Shown: piece after piece, positions 24,554 to 32,017 of the stretch
How positions within the stretch are numbered: the first letter of the stretch is position 1
Layout of the letters: the number at the start of each line of letters is the position of its first letter
From: Desulfofundulus thermosubterraneus DSM 16057
GTDB taxonomy: Bacteria > Bacillota > Desulfotomaculia > Desulfotomaculales > Desulfovirgulaceae
Direction: 5' to 3'
DNA: 33,237 nucleotides
Assembly: GCF_900142025.1 (NCBI RefSeq)
Contig: NZ_FQZM01000041.1
Location: 1 to 33,237 of the forward strand
The notes under the pieces: generated by a model
What the model saw: only the letters and a program-made list of their open reading frames with translations
The model's database searches: none
Told to the model about the DNA's origin: nothing
Made by a program: the position numbers and the translations under genes

Positions 24554-25201
24554 GTGGTCATCAATACCCAAACGACCCTGATAATGCGATGTCCGGAATG
24601 CGGCAGGCTGGAGCACCACGGGATCTCCCGTTTTGCCCTGGTGGGCGCCCGTTCCTCACTCCATATCCACTGTTCGTGCGGTGCTCTCAAGTTGTCACTC
24701 ACTTCCCGGGGCAACAAGGTGAACCTGCAGATCCCCTGTGTGGTTTGTGGTTCCAGCCACACCTGTTTGGTTAACGCCCGCATTCTATGGTCCAGCGGGA
24801 ACATCGAGCTGTTCTGCCAGACTACCGGTCTGGAGCTCGGGTACCTGGGGACGGAGGACCGGGTGCGCGAACAAGCCCGCCTGGAAGAAATCCTTGATGG
24901 GCTGGATTTTATGGCCGATAACTTTTTCCATAATCATGAAGTAATGTCTGCGGTTTTAAAACATGTGCATAACCTGGGTAGAACCGGAAGGCTTTACTGC
25001 GAGTGTGGAAATCAACGTATTGAAGTGGATATCTTCCCCGATCGCTTAGAACTACACTGCAGCCGTTGCGACAACCTTTACATAGTTTATGCGGAAACCC
25101 AAAAAGATCTGGATGCCGTAGGGCGTACCTGGAAAATAAAGCTGACGCGGCATACTTTCGCCCATCTCGGGAAAGCCAGGGAAACGCCGCCGCAGCCGTG
25201 A
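24554..25201 (+). CDS. cysteine-rich conserved protein between spo0F and fba
   Basis: 215 aa from GTG 24554 (GGGG at 24539-24543); ATG 24584 is an alternative giving 205 aa. The protein repeats a small Cys module: RCPECGRLEHHG, HIHCSCGALKLSL, IPCVVCGSSHTC, YCECGNQRIEVDIFPDRLELHCSRCDNLYIVYAE. This suggests at least two zinc ribbons with short beta-strands, joined by a helical segment near residues 100-140 rich in His (FFHNHEV..VLKHVHN). I do not recognise a named family. Its place behind spo0F suggests a regulatory or sporulation role, but nothing in the sequence shows it. Confidence 0.75.
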   Translation: MVINTQTTLIMRCPECGRLEHHGISRFALVGARSSLHIHCSCGALKLSLTSRGNKVNLQIPCVVCGSSHTCLVNARILWSSGNIELFCQTTGLELGYLGTEDRVREQARLEEILDGLDFMADNFFHNHEVMSAVLKHVHNLGRTGRLYCECGNQRIEVDIFPDRLELHCSRCDNLYIVYAETQKDLDAVGRTWKIKLTRHTFAHLGKARETPPQP

Positions 25202-25209
25202 TTGGTGCA

Positions 25210-25240
25210 TTGTCCCCGCTGTGGCGACGGCAATTATACT
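25210..25240 (+). promoter_or_regulatory. candidate sigma-A promoter of fba
   Basis: TATACT (25235-25240) with TTGTCC (25210-25215) at a rather long 19-base spacing. It lies 50 bases before the fba start. Confidence 0.4.
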
Positions 25241-25289
25241 AAAAATTTTTTCCCGGGGGATAATGGAATAAAAAGAAGGGGGGAATCCA

Positions 25290-26150
25290 ATGCCCCTTGT
25301 TCCGGTGAGTGTGTTGCTCAAGGAAGCCGCTGCGGAAGGCTATGCTGTGGGAGCCTTTAATTGTAATAATATGGAAATAGTGCAGGCCATCGTGGCTGCG
25401 GCGGAGGCGGAAAAGGCGCCGGTGATAATGCAGGCCAGTCAGGGAGCCATTAAGTACGCCGGCGTGGACTATATTGCGGCCATGGTAAGGGTGGCCGCCC
25501 GCGGTGCCAGGGTACCGGTGGCCCTGCACCTGGACCATGGAACCAGCTTTGATCAGGTCGTCCGTTGCCTGGTAGCCGGTTTTTCATCGGTGATGATTGA
25601 CGGTTCTCACCTGCCCCTGGAGCAAAATATTGCCCTTACCCGCCAGGTGGTGTCGGCGGCCAGACCGGTGGGGGTTTCCGTGGAGGCTGAGCTGGGGAGA
25701 ATCGGCGGTGTGGAAGACGACATTGCGGTTACCGACCGGGAGGCCTTCTTTACCGACCCGGACGAGGCGCGTTACTTTGTAGAGCAAACGGGTGTAGATT
25801 CTCTGGCTGTTGCCATCGGGACGGCCCATGGCCGCTATAAGGGCGAGCCCAGGCTGGATTTTGACCGCCTGAGCAGGATTAAAGAGCTGGTGTCCGTTCC
25901 CCTGGTGTTGCACGGGGCTTCCGGCGTGCCCGACGAGGCCATCCGTGAAGCCATTGGCCGGGGCGTGCGCAAGATAAACATTGATACCAATATCCGTGAA
26001 GCCTTTGTGGGGGCGGCCCGGCGCAAGCTCGACGAAAATCCCCAGGAAATCGACCCCCGCAAAATCCTGGGTCCGGCCCGGGAAGCGGCCATTGAGGTAA
26101 TCCGGGAAAAGATGCGGGTCTTTGGCTGCTCCGGGAAGGTCAGGGGGTAA
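25290..26150 (+). CDS. fba: class II fructose-1,6-bisphosphate aldolase
   Basis: 286 aa from ATG 25290, RBS AAGGGGGG. It cleaves fructose-1,6-bisphosphate to DHAP and glyceraldehyde-3-phosphate in glycolysis and gluconeogenesis. Metal and catalytic residues are in place: Asp82-His83 in ALHLDHGTSFD, Glu134 in VEAELGRIGG, His180 in GTAHGRYKG and His208 in VLHGASG, plus the phosphate loop KINIDTNIR. The size fits the short class IIB type of Firmicutes. The fsa gene follows 21 bases later. Confidence 0.95.
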   Translation: MPLVPVSVLLKEAAAEGYAVGAFNCNNMEIVQAIVAAAEAEKAPVIMQASQGAIKYAGVDYIAAMVRVAARGARVPVALHLDHGTSFDQVVRCLVAGFSSVMIDGSHLPLEQNIALTRQVVSAARPVGVSVEAELGRIGGVEDDIAVTDREAFFTDPDEARYFVEQTGVDSLAVAIGTAHGRYKGEPRLDFDRLSRIKELVSVPLVLHGASGVPDEAIREAIGRGVRKINIDTNIREAFVGAARRKLDENPQEIDPRKILGPAREAAIEVIREKMRVFGCSGKVRG

Positions 26151-26171
26151 TGTATTCAAGGAGGACTTTTT

Positions 26172-26819
26172 ATGCAGCTTTTTCTGGACACAGCCAATGT
26201 GGAAGAGATCAAAAAAGCCTACGCCCTGGGGGTAATCAGTGGCGTAACCACCAACCCGTCCCTGATTGCCAGGGAGGGCCGGGATTTTGCCGAAGTGGTG
26301 CGGGAAATTACCTCCATTGTGGACGGGCCGATCAGCGCCGAAGCGGTGAGCATTGATGCGCAAGGCATGATTGCGGAGGCGGAAGAACTGGCAGCCATTC
26401 ATCCCAACATCGTAGTCAAAATCCCTATGACCGGTGAAGGGCTCAAAGCAGTGAAGTTCCTTGCATCCAAGGGGATCAAAACCAACGTAACCCTAATTTT
26501 TTCGGTCAACCAGGCTCTTTTGGCGGCCCTGGCCGGGGCTACCTATGTCAGCCCCTTTGTGGGCCGGCTGGATGATGTGGGCCACGACGGGCTGGAATTG
26601 ATCCAGGACATCATGGCCATTTACAGCAATTACGATTTTTCCACTAAAGTGATTGCGGCCAGTATTCGCCATCCGGTGCATGTAACCATGGCCGCCCGGG
26701 CCGGTGCGGACATCGCCACTGTGCCTTATAAGGTGCTCATGCAAATGCTAAAGCACCCCTTAACCGACATCGGTATTGAAAGATTCCTGGCCGACTGGGC
26801 CACGGTTCCCAGGAAGTAA
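26172..26819 (+). CDS. fsa: transaldolase / fructose-6-phosphate aldolase-like protein
   Basis: 215 aa from ATG 26172, RBS AAGGAGG. Short TIM-barrel transaldolase: [26 protein letters not shown], Schiff-base Lys83 in [40 protein letters not shown] and [10 protein letters not shown]. Proteins of this length are either transaldolases or fructose-6-phosphate aldolases, which cannot be separated by eye. B. subtilis ywjH, the equivalent gene behind fbaA, is a transaldolase. It presumably supplies the non-oxidative pentose phosphate pathway. Confidence 0.92.
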   Translation: MQLFLDTANVEEIKKAYALGVISGVTTNPSLIAREGRDFAEVVREITSIVDGPISAEAVSIDAQGMIAEAEELAAIHPNIVVKIPMTGEGLKAVKFLASKGIKTNVTLIFSVNQALLAALAGATYVSPFVGRLDDVGHDGLELIQDIMAIYSNYDFSTKVIAASIRHPVHVTMAARAGADIATVPYKVLMQMLKHPLTDIGIERFLADWATVPRK

Positions 26820-26836
26820 GATAGTCTAAATATCCC

Positions 26837-27298
26837 ATGGTGATAATGCGCGTCAAGGAAAAACTTTTGGGTTGGAAAAACTACCTGGTAGAAAAATATA
26901 ATGAAGTTATGGACCTTCCCGACGCCCCGCATAAAATTGCCCACGGGGTCGCTCTGGGTACGGCGCTGGATTTTTTCCCCATTCCTCTGATCAGCATCCC
27001 CGTGGCCTACCTCTTAGCCCGGTGCTTAAGGGTAAGCGCCGTTGCCGCCGCCCTTTCGGCAGCCTTCTTCAAGTGGGCCGTTCCCTTCTTTTACGCCCTG
27101 AATTACCTTGTGGGCAGCACCCTCATCGGAGACAGCCTGGCGGTTGGCGCGGGTGCCGGGGGGTCCCTTTCCACCCTCAAACAAATGGGCTACCCCTTTT
27201 TTATTGGTGCAGCCATAGACGCTGCCCTCGCGTGGATCTTGATTTACTTCCCCGTGCGCCGTATTTTGGAATTACGGCGGGCCACAAAACATTCTTGA
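26837..27298 (+). CDS. DUF2062 membrane protein
   Basis: 153 aa from ATG 26837 (ATG 26846 is an equal candidate; no strong ribosome site). Features: an amphipathic N-terminus, DAPHKIAHGVALGTALDFFPIPLISIPVAYLLARCLRVSAVAAALSAAFFKWAVPFFYALNYLVG, then a second hydrophobic pair near the C-terminus. This G-x-A-x-G...P-hydrophobic layout is the DUF2062 pattern. Function unknown. It ends the fba-fsa unit. Confidence 0.75.
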   Translation: MVIMRVKEKLLGWKNYLVEKYNEVMDLPDAPHKIAHGVALGTALDFFPIPLISIPVAYLLARCLRVSAVAAALSAAFFKWAVPFFYALNYLVGSTLIGDSLAVGAGAGGSLSTLKQMGYPFFIGAAIDAALAWILIYFPVRRILELRRATKHS

Positions 27299-27318
27299 GT
27301 CGCCCCCTCTTGTGGAAA

Positions 27319-27345
27319 ACCAGCCGGGCTGGTCTCCCCCTTTAT
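27319..27345 (+). terminator. possible terminator after the DUF2062 gene
   Basis: ACCAGC (27319-27324) pairs with GCTGGT (27328-27333) across a 3-base loop, followed by CTCCCCCTTTATCTT. The U-tract is poor, so this is tentative. Confidence 0.35.
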
Positions 27346-27387
27346 CTTCCTGTAAATATTCGGTAAAACCGTTATGACAATGATGCA

Positions 27388-27402
27388 GTGCGCATCTTAC
27401 GC
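27388..27402 (+). repeat. repeat-associated motif (GTGCGCATCTTACGC), copy near C
   Basis: One base different from GTGCACATCTTACGC seen near copies A and D. It directly abuts the left arm of repeat copy C. The GAGCCGG half of the longer motif is absent. Confidence 0.5.
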
Positions 27403-27499
27403 CCCAGCACTCACTGGAATACCGGCTTTCTTCCAGAACCTGAGGTGTCAATTAAACCTGAAACACCGGCAGCAGAGTCATATTTAGGTGAGCGCTGGG
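27403..27499 (+). repeat. palindromic repeat element, copy C
   Basis: 97 bp. Arms CCCAGCACTCACTGG and GGTGAGCGCTGGG pair with one mismatch. The interior has the GG-CTTTCTTCCAGAACCTG block and GGTGTCAATTAAACCTGAAA at 27444-27463, whose ends (GGTGT/ACACC) make a hairpin. It lies 60 bases upstream of rho. Confidence 0.8.
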
Positions 27500-27559
27500 C
27501 GTTGCGGCAGAATTTTTAGGGCCGTTCCCTAGTAGTGCTTGGAAAGGAATGGATGCAGT

Positions 27560-28876
27560 GTGAATTATTCGGAACTAGAAGGCAAAACAATGCAGGAGTT
27601 GTACAAAATAGCCCGGGAGCTGGAGCTTACCGGGTATTCCCGCCTGCGCAAGCGGGAACTGATTTTTGAAATCATTAAAGCCCAGACTGAAAAAAACGGG
27701 CTCATCTACGCCCAGGGGGTGCTGGAGATACTCCCCGACGGCTACGGGTTCCTGCGGCCTTTCCAGTACCTGCCCAGCCACGATGATATCTACGTGTCTT
27801 CCTCCCAGATCCGCCGGTTTGACCTGCGCACCGGCGACCTGGTAGCCGGCCAGGTACGCGGCCCCAAGGAAAACGAGCGCTACTATGCCCTTTTGCGTGT
27901 GGAACAGGTTAACGGCGTCGACCCGGAGAAAGCTGCCGAGAGGTTGCATTTCGACGGCCTCACCCCCCTTTACCCGCAGCAGCGGATCCGCCTGGAGACT
28001 CAGCCTGACAAGATTGCCACCAGGATTATCGACTTGGTTGCCCCCATCGGCAAAGGACAGCGGGGTTTGATTGTGGCGCCGCCCAAGGCGGGCAAAACCA
28101 TGCTCCTAAAAGAAATTGCCAACAGCATTACCCAGAATCATCCGGAAGTTTACCTCATCGTGCTCCTCATTGACGAACGGCCGGAGGAAGTTACCGATAT
28201 CGAGCGCTCGGTGGACGGAGAAGTAGTGAGCTCCACCTTTGACGAGCCGCCGGAAAACCATGTTAAAGTGGCGGAAATGGTGCTGGAGCGGGCCAAGCGC
28301 CTGGTGGAACACAAGCAGGATGTGGTGATCCTGCTGGACAGCATCACCCGACTGGCCCGGGCGCATAACCTGGTGATCCCCCCAAGCGGGCGTACCCTGT
28401 CCGGGGGCGTGGATCCGGCAGCGCTCCATAAGCCCAAGCGATTTTTCGGTGCCGCCCGCAACTTGGAGGAAGGGGGTAGCCTGACCATTCTGGCCACCGC
28501 CCTCATTGAAACGGGCAGCCGGATGGACGACGTCATCTTTGAAGAGTTCAAAGGTACGGGGAATATGGAGCTGATTTTAGACCGCCGCCTGGCGGAACGG
28601 CGCCTGTTCCCGGCCATTGATGTACAGCGTTCCGGCACGCGCAAGGAAGAATTGCTGTTGTCCCGGGATGAACTGGAGTGGATCTGGTTTTTCCGCAAGG
28701 CTACCGTAGGCATGGCCCCCTGGGAGGCCATGGAGATGCTCGTGGAGCGCATGAAAAAAACCAAAACCAACGAAGAGCTCCTGCGCCTCTTCCGCACTGC
28801 CCGCAAGAGCGGCCCGGTGGTTCCCCCCGACAGACCCCCCGATGTGCGCCGGGACATTACCCCCGAAGGTCAGTGA
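27560..28876 (+). CDS. rho: transcription termination factor Rho
   Basis: 438 aa from GTG 27560 (GGAAAGGA 11 bases upstream; TTG 27539 in frame has no ribosome site). Hexameric RNA-dependent ATPase/translocase. The N-terminal Rho domain ([33 protein letters not shown]) and RNA-binding OSB fold ([23 protein letters not shown]) precede the ATPase: Walker A at 169-180 (APPKAGKT), catalytic [13 protein letters not shown], Walker [11 protein letters not shown] (Asp260), the Q-loop region [25 protein letters not shown] and R-loop region [13 protein letters not shown]. No insertion domain is present. It lies between two inverted repeat copies. Confidence 0.97.
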   Translation: MNYSELEGKTMQELYKIARELELTGYSRLRKRELIFEIIKAQTEKNGLIYAQGVLEILPDGYGFLRPFQYLPSHDDIYVSSSQIRRFDLRTGDLVAGQVRGPKENERYYALLRVEQVNGVDPEKAAERLHFDGLTPLYPQQRIRLETQPDKIATRIIDLVAPIGKGQRGLIVAPPKAGKTMLLKEIANSITQNHPEVYLIVLLIDERPEEVTDIERSVDGEVVSSTFDEPPENHVKVAEMVLERAKRLVEHKQDVVILLDSITRLARAHNLVIPPSGRTLSGGVDPAALHKPKRFFGAARNLEEGGSLTILATALIETGSRMDDVIFEEFKGTGNMELILDRRLAERRLFPAIDVQRSGTRKEELLLSRDELEWIWFFRKATVGMAPWEAMEMLVERMKKTKTNEELLRLFRTARKSGPVVPPDRPPDVRRDITPEGQ

Positions 28877-28952
28877 CAGTTCGCGTAATGTGCCCTCCAG
28901 CCTGTGGCACTTCTCCCCTGCACCGGAGTAATTATTTCGTTCGCTGGTGCCG

Positions 28953-29048
28953 CCCAGCACTCACCAAAAAAAGGCTCTGCTCCTGGTATTTCAGGTTTAA
29001 TTGACACCTCCGGTTTTAGGAAGACCTAGTATACCAGTGAGTGCTGGG
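28953..29048 (-). repeat. palindromic repeat element, copy D
   Basis: 96 bp, opposite orientation to copies A-C. On the minus strand it reads CCCAGCACTCACTGG, then TCTTCCTAAAACCGG, GGTGTCAATTAAACCTGAAA (plus 28989-29008, identical to copy C over 20 bases), GGAGCAGAGCC, a T-run and GGTGAGTGCTGGG. The inner hairpin changes from GGTGT/ACACC in C to GGTGT/ATACC here, which keeps pairing. Confidence 0.8.
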
Positions 29049-29068
29049 TCCCCGCTCTCTCCCTGGCT

Positions 29069-29108
29069 TCCGCGTAAGATGTGCACCCCGGCTTGCTTCG
29101 GCCGGCTC
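29069..29108 (-). repeat. repeat-associated motif, copy near D
   Basis: On the minus strand this reads GAGCCGGCCGAAGC followed by AAGCCGGGGTGCACATCTTACGCGGA, closely matching 778-818. It is 21 bases from copy D. Confidence 0.55.
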
Positions 29109-29116
29109 TTTTTTTT
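29088..29116 (+). terminator. possible intrinsic terminator downstream of rho
   Basis: CCGGC (29088-29092) and GCCGG (29101-29105) flank an 8-base loop and are followed by CTCTTTTTTTT. The stem is short but GC-only and the U-run is long. The hairpin coincides with the repeat-associated motif. Confidence 0.5.
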
Positions 29117-29375
29117 GTCTCCCGGAGAAAAAGCGCGGTCGTTTTTTAGCCGCGCCGTGCCACTCGATCCGGGTTGTTTGTGCTTCTCCTGGTCCAGGAT
29201 GAACGTTGCCCCCTGGTTTTCCAGCAAGGAAAGTTCGCTTACGAAGTGCCGGGTGGTGCCGGCCGGCCTGCGGACGGTAACCAGGTCTAAAGTTTTTACA
29301 CTTTATTTACAAAACTGAGATGGAACATTAAAAAAGCATGTTTAGAATAGGGGGCAAGGGAGGGGGTGAGGAAAC

Positions 29376-29738
29376 ATGAACTTAAGGGAGAAACTCATCA
29401 AAGGTATAGCGCTAATCTCAATGGCCGCCTTTACTGCTGTTGCTCCGCTTGGAACGGTAGCCATGGCGGCGACAGCAAAGCAACCGGTAAAACCAGTGGT
29501 GACGGCAACCAAGCGGGGAGCAGTACCGGCCAAACCGGCCAATCCCAAAGCAGGGGTGAAGAAGGCTGCTCCTGCCGTACCGGCAGCTAAAGCCAAGGCG
29601 AAGTCAAACGTCAAGAAAAAGGTTGCAACCGGTAAGCCGGTTGCCGGAAAAAAAGTTGTACCCAAGAAGCCGGCCGTCCATAAGAAACGGGTGGCGGTGA
29701 AAACCCCTGCTGTAAAGAAAACCGGGACTAAAAAATAG
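29376..29738 (+). CDS. secreted Lys/Ala/Pro-rich low-complexity protein
   Basis: 120 aa from ATG 29376 behind a strong GGGAGGGGGTGAGG. Residues 1-31 form a clear signal peptide (MNLREKLIKG, hydrophobic core, AVAMA-like cleavage site). The mature ~90 residues are almost entirely Lys, Ala, Pro, Val and Gly in loose repeats such as KPVV, KKAAPAVPAAKAKAK, KKVVPKKPAVHKK. The composition resembles histone H1-like tails, but the signal peptide indicates export; a basic wall- or spore-associated polymer-binding protein is a reasonable inference. No enzyme domain is present and the sequence family is not recognised. Confidence 0.75.
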   Translation: MNLREKLIKGIALISMAAFTAVAPLGTVAMAATAKQPVKPVVTATKRGAVPAKPANPKAGVKKAAPAVPAAKAKAKSNVKKKVATGKPVAGKKVVPKKPAVHKKRVAVKTPAVKKTGTKK

Positions 29739-29770
29739 CCGCTGTTCAGTGTGGTGGTGAGGATGGGTTG

Positions 29771-29854
29771 ATGAAACCTGTCCTATTTTTCTTTTTACTT
29801 CTGACGTTGCTGAATCCAGGTTTGTCGCTTTTCTTCAACACCGGGGAGTTGTAA
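29771..29854 (+). CDS. 27-aa hydrophobic ORF upstream of the deacetylase
   Basis: ATG 29771 is preceded by GGTGAGGATGGG, a plausible ribosome site. The peptide has a basic start (MKP), a hydrophobic core (VLFFFLLLTLL) and ends NPGLSLFFNTGEL. The stretch L-x-PGL-x-LFF-x-T closely resembles residues 12-25 of the polysaccharide deacetylase encoded 128 bases downstream (LLFTPGLIPLFFPT). It may be a leader peptide, a small membrane protein or a partial duplication of that signal region. Real translation is unproven. Confidence 0.4.
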   Translation: MKPVLFFFLLLTLLNPGLSLFFNTGEL

Positions 29855-29981
29855 AATAAAAGCCGGATGGGAGTTTAATTCAACGGTAGCCAGGGAATGA
29901 AAACTGAATTGATTTTCTTGCACCTGGCTTCCATACCTCCAGGCACAAAAAATTATAGGTAAAGCGAGAGAGAGGCGACAG

Positions 29982-30992
29982 ATGAACCTTTTAGGAATGA
30001 TCAGAACATTGCTCCTTCTTTTTACGCCGGGACTGATTCCCCTCTTCTTTCCAACCCATTCCAGTACCGTCAGTTTCCATCCGGGTTATCAAAATCGTGT
30101 GGCCGTGCTCATGTACCATCACATCAGCAATACCGACCGCGGTCCGGCGGTAATCACTCCCCGGTTGTTTCGGGCACACCTGGATATTTTGCAAAAGGAA
30201 GGTTACCATGTCATTTCCACGGAAAGGCTGGCCCGGTTTCTGTCCGGAAAGGATACCATACCTCCAAAAGCTGTGGTCATTACCTTTGACGATGGGTATG
30301 AATCCTTTTATACTTACGCCTACCCGGAATTAAAAAAAAGAAATATACCGGCCACCTGTTTTGTCATTGTGAAGTCTGCAGGCGACACGAAAGGCAGCCC
30401 GGGCTCCAGGCATATCTGGAAACAAATACCGAAGCTTACCTGGGAACAAATGCGGGAAATGCAGGCCCACGGCATGAGTTTTTATCCCCATTCCTATGAT
30501 AGCCACTACCTGGCCAGGTTCGCCCCGGGTGTGCCTGCTGCCCGGCACATAAGGCCCGCCCTGGCAGGCCCGATCTGGCTGGATAAACAAAACCGGCGGG
30601 AAACACAGGGGGAATACGAAGCCCGGGTAAGGGCGGATCTCCTCAAGGCAAAAGAAGTAATGGAAAAGGAGCTGGGGCGTCCCATGGACCAGTTTTGCTG
30701 GCCCTACGGGGTGGACAGCCCCACCGCGGCCAGGATTGCCCGTTCCCTCGGGTATAGATACCTCTATTACACCCGCAGGGGTTTGAACGGTTCCTGCATC
30801 ACCGGCGGTCGCATCAGGCGCATCAATGCGGGCAGCCCTGATATCACCCCGGAAATCTTGATCCGTAAGATTGAACAATATGCTCTACTTGCTTACGCTC
30901 AGCAGTGGTGCCCTTCCTTCATATTCCTCGATCCGGCGCTGCTTGAGCCGGCCTGTGTGGCCCTGGAGTTCTGGCAAGAAAGATTTTCGTGA
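29982..30992 (+). CDS. polysaccharide deacetylase (NodB/PgaB-IcaB-like)
   Basis: 336 aa from ATG 29982, RBS GAGAGAGG. An N-terminal membrane or signal segment (residues ~5-25) precedes a carbohydrate esterase 4 domain: VAVLMYHHISN, TFDDGYESFYTYAYPEL (Asp103/104), a metal-binding PHSYDSH (His170, His175) and FCWPYGVDS. The HSYDSH form of motif 2, with three residues between Ser and the second His, is like that of PgaB/IcaB poly-N-acetylglucosamine deacetylases rather than peptidoglycan deacetylases. It should act outside the membrane on an N-acetylated glycan. Its 3' end is followed within 26 bases by a response regulator. Confidence 0.87.
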   Translation: MNLLGMIRTLLLLFTPGLIPLFFPTHSSTVSFHPGYQNRVAVLMYHHISNTDRGPAVITPRLFRAHLDILQKEGYHVISTERLARFLSGKDTIPPKAVVITFDDGYESFYTYAYPELKKRNIPATCFVIVKSAGDTKGSPGSRHIWKQIPKLTWEQMREMQAHGMSFYPHSYDSHYLARFAPGVPAARHIRPALAGPIWLDKQNRRETQGEYEARVRADLLKAKEVMEKELGRPMDQFCWPYGVDSPTAARIARSLGYRYLYYTRRGLNGSCITGGRIRRINAGSPDITPEILIRKIEQYALLAYAQQWCPSFIFLDPALLEPACVALEFWQERFS

Positions 30993-31017
30993 CATTGTTA
31001 AGGAGGTGATTTGGAAA

Positions 31018-31530
31018 TTGAAGTCCAGCCCCGAAGCAAATGTCTTAATTGTCGAGGATGATAGCAATATCGCCGAGTTAATCCGGCTGTACCTGGAGAA
31101 ACACGGTTTTTCCAGTGTGATTGCTACCGGCGGTATGGAAGCTTTGAAACTCCTAAGCGGCAAAGATTCAGGCATCGACCTGGTAATCCTGGACTTAATG
31201 CTCCCCCTTATAGATGGGTGGGAGATCTGCCGCTGGATACGGCAGCATTCGTCTTTACCGGTAATTATTCTTACCGCGAAAGGAGAGTTACAGAATAAAC
31301 TGCGCGGCTTCGATCTGGGTGCCGACGATTATATCGTAAAACCCTTCGACCCACTGGAGCTGGTGGCACGGGTCAAGGCGGTTTTGCGCCGGACCGGAAA
31401 CAAAGCCGAGCGTATAGAATTGCCCGGTATAGTTATTGATTTGTGCAGCTATGTGGTAAAGGTGGGGGACGAGAGGGTGGAGCTGACTCCCCGGGAGACC
31501 CAGCTTTTAGGCACTCAAATAGACATTTAA
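31018..31530 (+). pseudogene. OmpR/PhoB-type response regulator, truncated in its DNA-binding domain
   Basis: 170 codons from TTG 31018, behind a consensus AAGGAGGTGAT (31000-31010). The receiver domain is complete: VEDDSN, phospho-acceptor Asp59 in VILDLMLPLIDG, Thr86 in ILTAKG, Lys108 in YIVKPFDP. The winged-helix output domain begins (LCSYVVKVGDERVELTPRETQLL) but stops after ~163 residues: the frame runs into GTQIDI and a TAA, where a normal protein would continue for ~65 residues. The break coincides with the end of a TnpB-type relic, so it was probably cut by insertion. The receiver could still be made as a stand-alone protein. No sensor kinase remains nearby. Confidence 0.8.
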
Positions 31531-31564
31531 TCGGCCATTCTATATTCGTATGACGATGTCATAT
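31511..31564 (-). mobile_element. probable right end of an IS200/IS605-type relic
   Basis: The response-regulator homology ends at about 31510. Between there and the TnpB stop lies a small perfect hairpin, TATGAC-GAT-GTCATA (31549-31563), the kind of subterminal imperfect-palindrome structure found at IS200/IS605 ends. The exact boundary and left end were not found. Confidence 0.4.
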
Positions 31565-31834
31565 CTATCGAGTTAACCCTGCTGTTGCCAGCCTACTATC
31601 TCCTATCCCCGGAGGGGACTCGGCTTTACTTTTGAACCTGTAAATGAAATCGTAGAGGTTAAGTCTCAGCGGGTTGCACAACTTACACAAAAGAACTTTC
31701 AGGCTTAGAGTAAGTCTGCGGAGCTTCGCTCCCACCTTTAAAATGTTCAAAGCGCCGTTCAAATCCAATTTCAGCGCCGCTAAAACTGCAGGTTCAAACA
31801 GGCCACCACCTGCCCCTGCCCTGCGGTACCGCTG
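31565..31834 (-). pseudogene. TnpB (IS605 OrfB) C-terminal relic
   Basis: On the minus strand, 89 codons are open between an in-frame TAA (31835-31837) and a TAG (31565-31567). The translation includes GLFEP...LDLNGALNILKVGAKL. The D-x-N-G-A-x-N-I-L segment is characteristic of the last RuvC motif and C-terminus of TnpB, the RNA-guided nuclease of IS200/IS605 elements. The N-terminal ~300 residues, including the other RuvC motifs and the zinc finger, are missing, and there is no start codon with a ribosome site. It is a decayed remnant. Confidence 0.6.
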
Positions 31835-31962
31835 TTATTGGTTTCCTGTAATCCGACCCACCTTTAAGCGTCACCTTTTCCTTTAAGCTTTATACTGGCC
31901 TCCTATGTATAAAACGGCCCACTTTTGGGTAATCCTCTTTTTAGACTGCCTGATAACAAAAT

Positions 31963-31992
31963 GGGGCGGGATTTTTACTCCCCCGCCCCTTT
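31963..31992 (+). terminator. possible intrinsic terminator upstream of the LysM peptidase
   Basis: GGGGCGGG (31963-31970) pairs with CCCGCCCC (31982-31989) and is followed by TTT only. It may have ended the original response-regulator unit, or act as a leader hairpin. Confidence 0.45.
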
Positions 31993-32017
31993 AAACAGCT
32001 GGAGGAGAGGACTGCAC

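Larger units (their letters stand above)
28877..29375. other. non-coding interval between rho and the Lys/Ala-rich protein
   Basis: About 500 bases. It holds repeat copy D (28953-29048), its associated motif, a possible rho terminator (29088-29116) and a GC-rich hairpin (GCGCGG 29133-29138 / CCGCGC 29150-29155). Reading frames on both strands across 29110-29310 are open for up to ~100 codons but lack ribosome sites and known motifs; they may be decayed coding sequence. Confidence 0.5.
31531..32017. other. interval with TnpB relic and leader of the LysM peptidase
   Basis: Apart from the relic and its end structure, 31840-31960 shows nothing identifiable. A hairpin with a short T-run follows at 31963-31992, and GGAGGAGAGG (32001-32010) is the ribosome site of the next gene. 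No confident sigma-A promoter was found. Confidence 0.5.

Noticed and set aside
29110-29310. Open frames on both strands between rho and the Lys/Ala-rich gene
   Set aside because: No ribosome site, no recognisable domain, and they run into the repeat-associated motif.
29860-29925. Fragment resembling a c-di-GMP riboswitch (GGTAGCCAGGG)
   Set aside because: Only this short string matches; the second helix and the tetraloop/receptor of the GEMM-I fold are missing.
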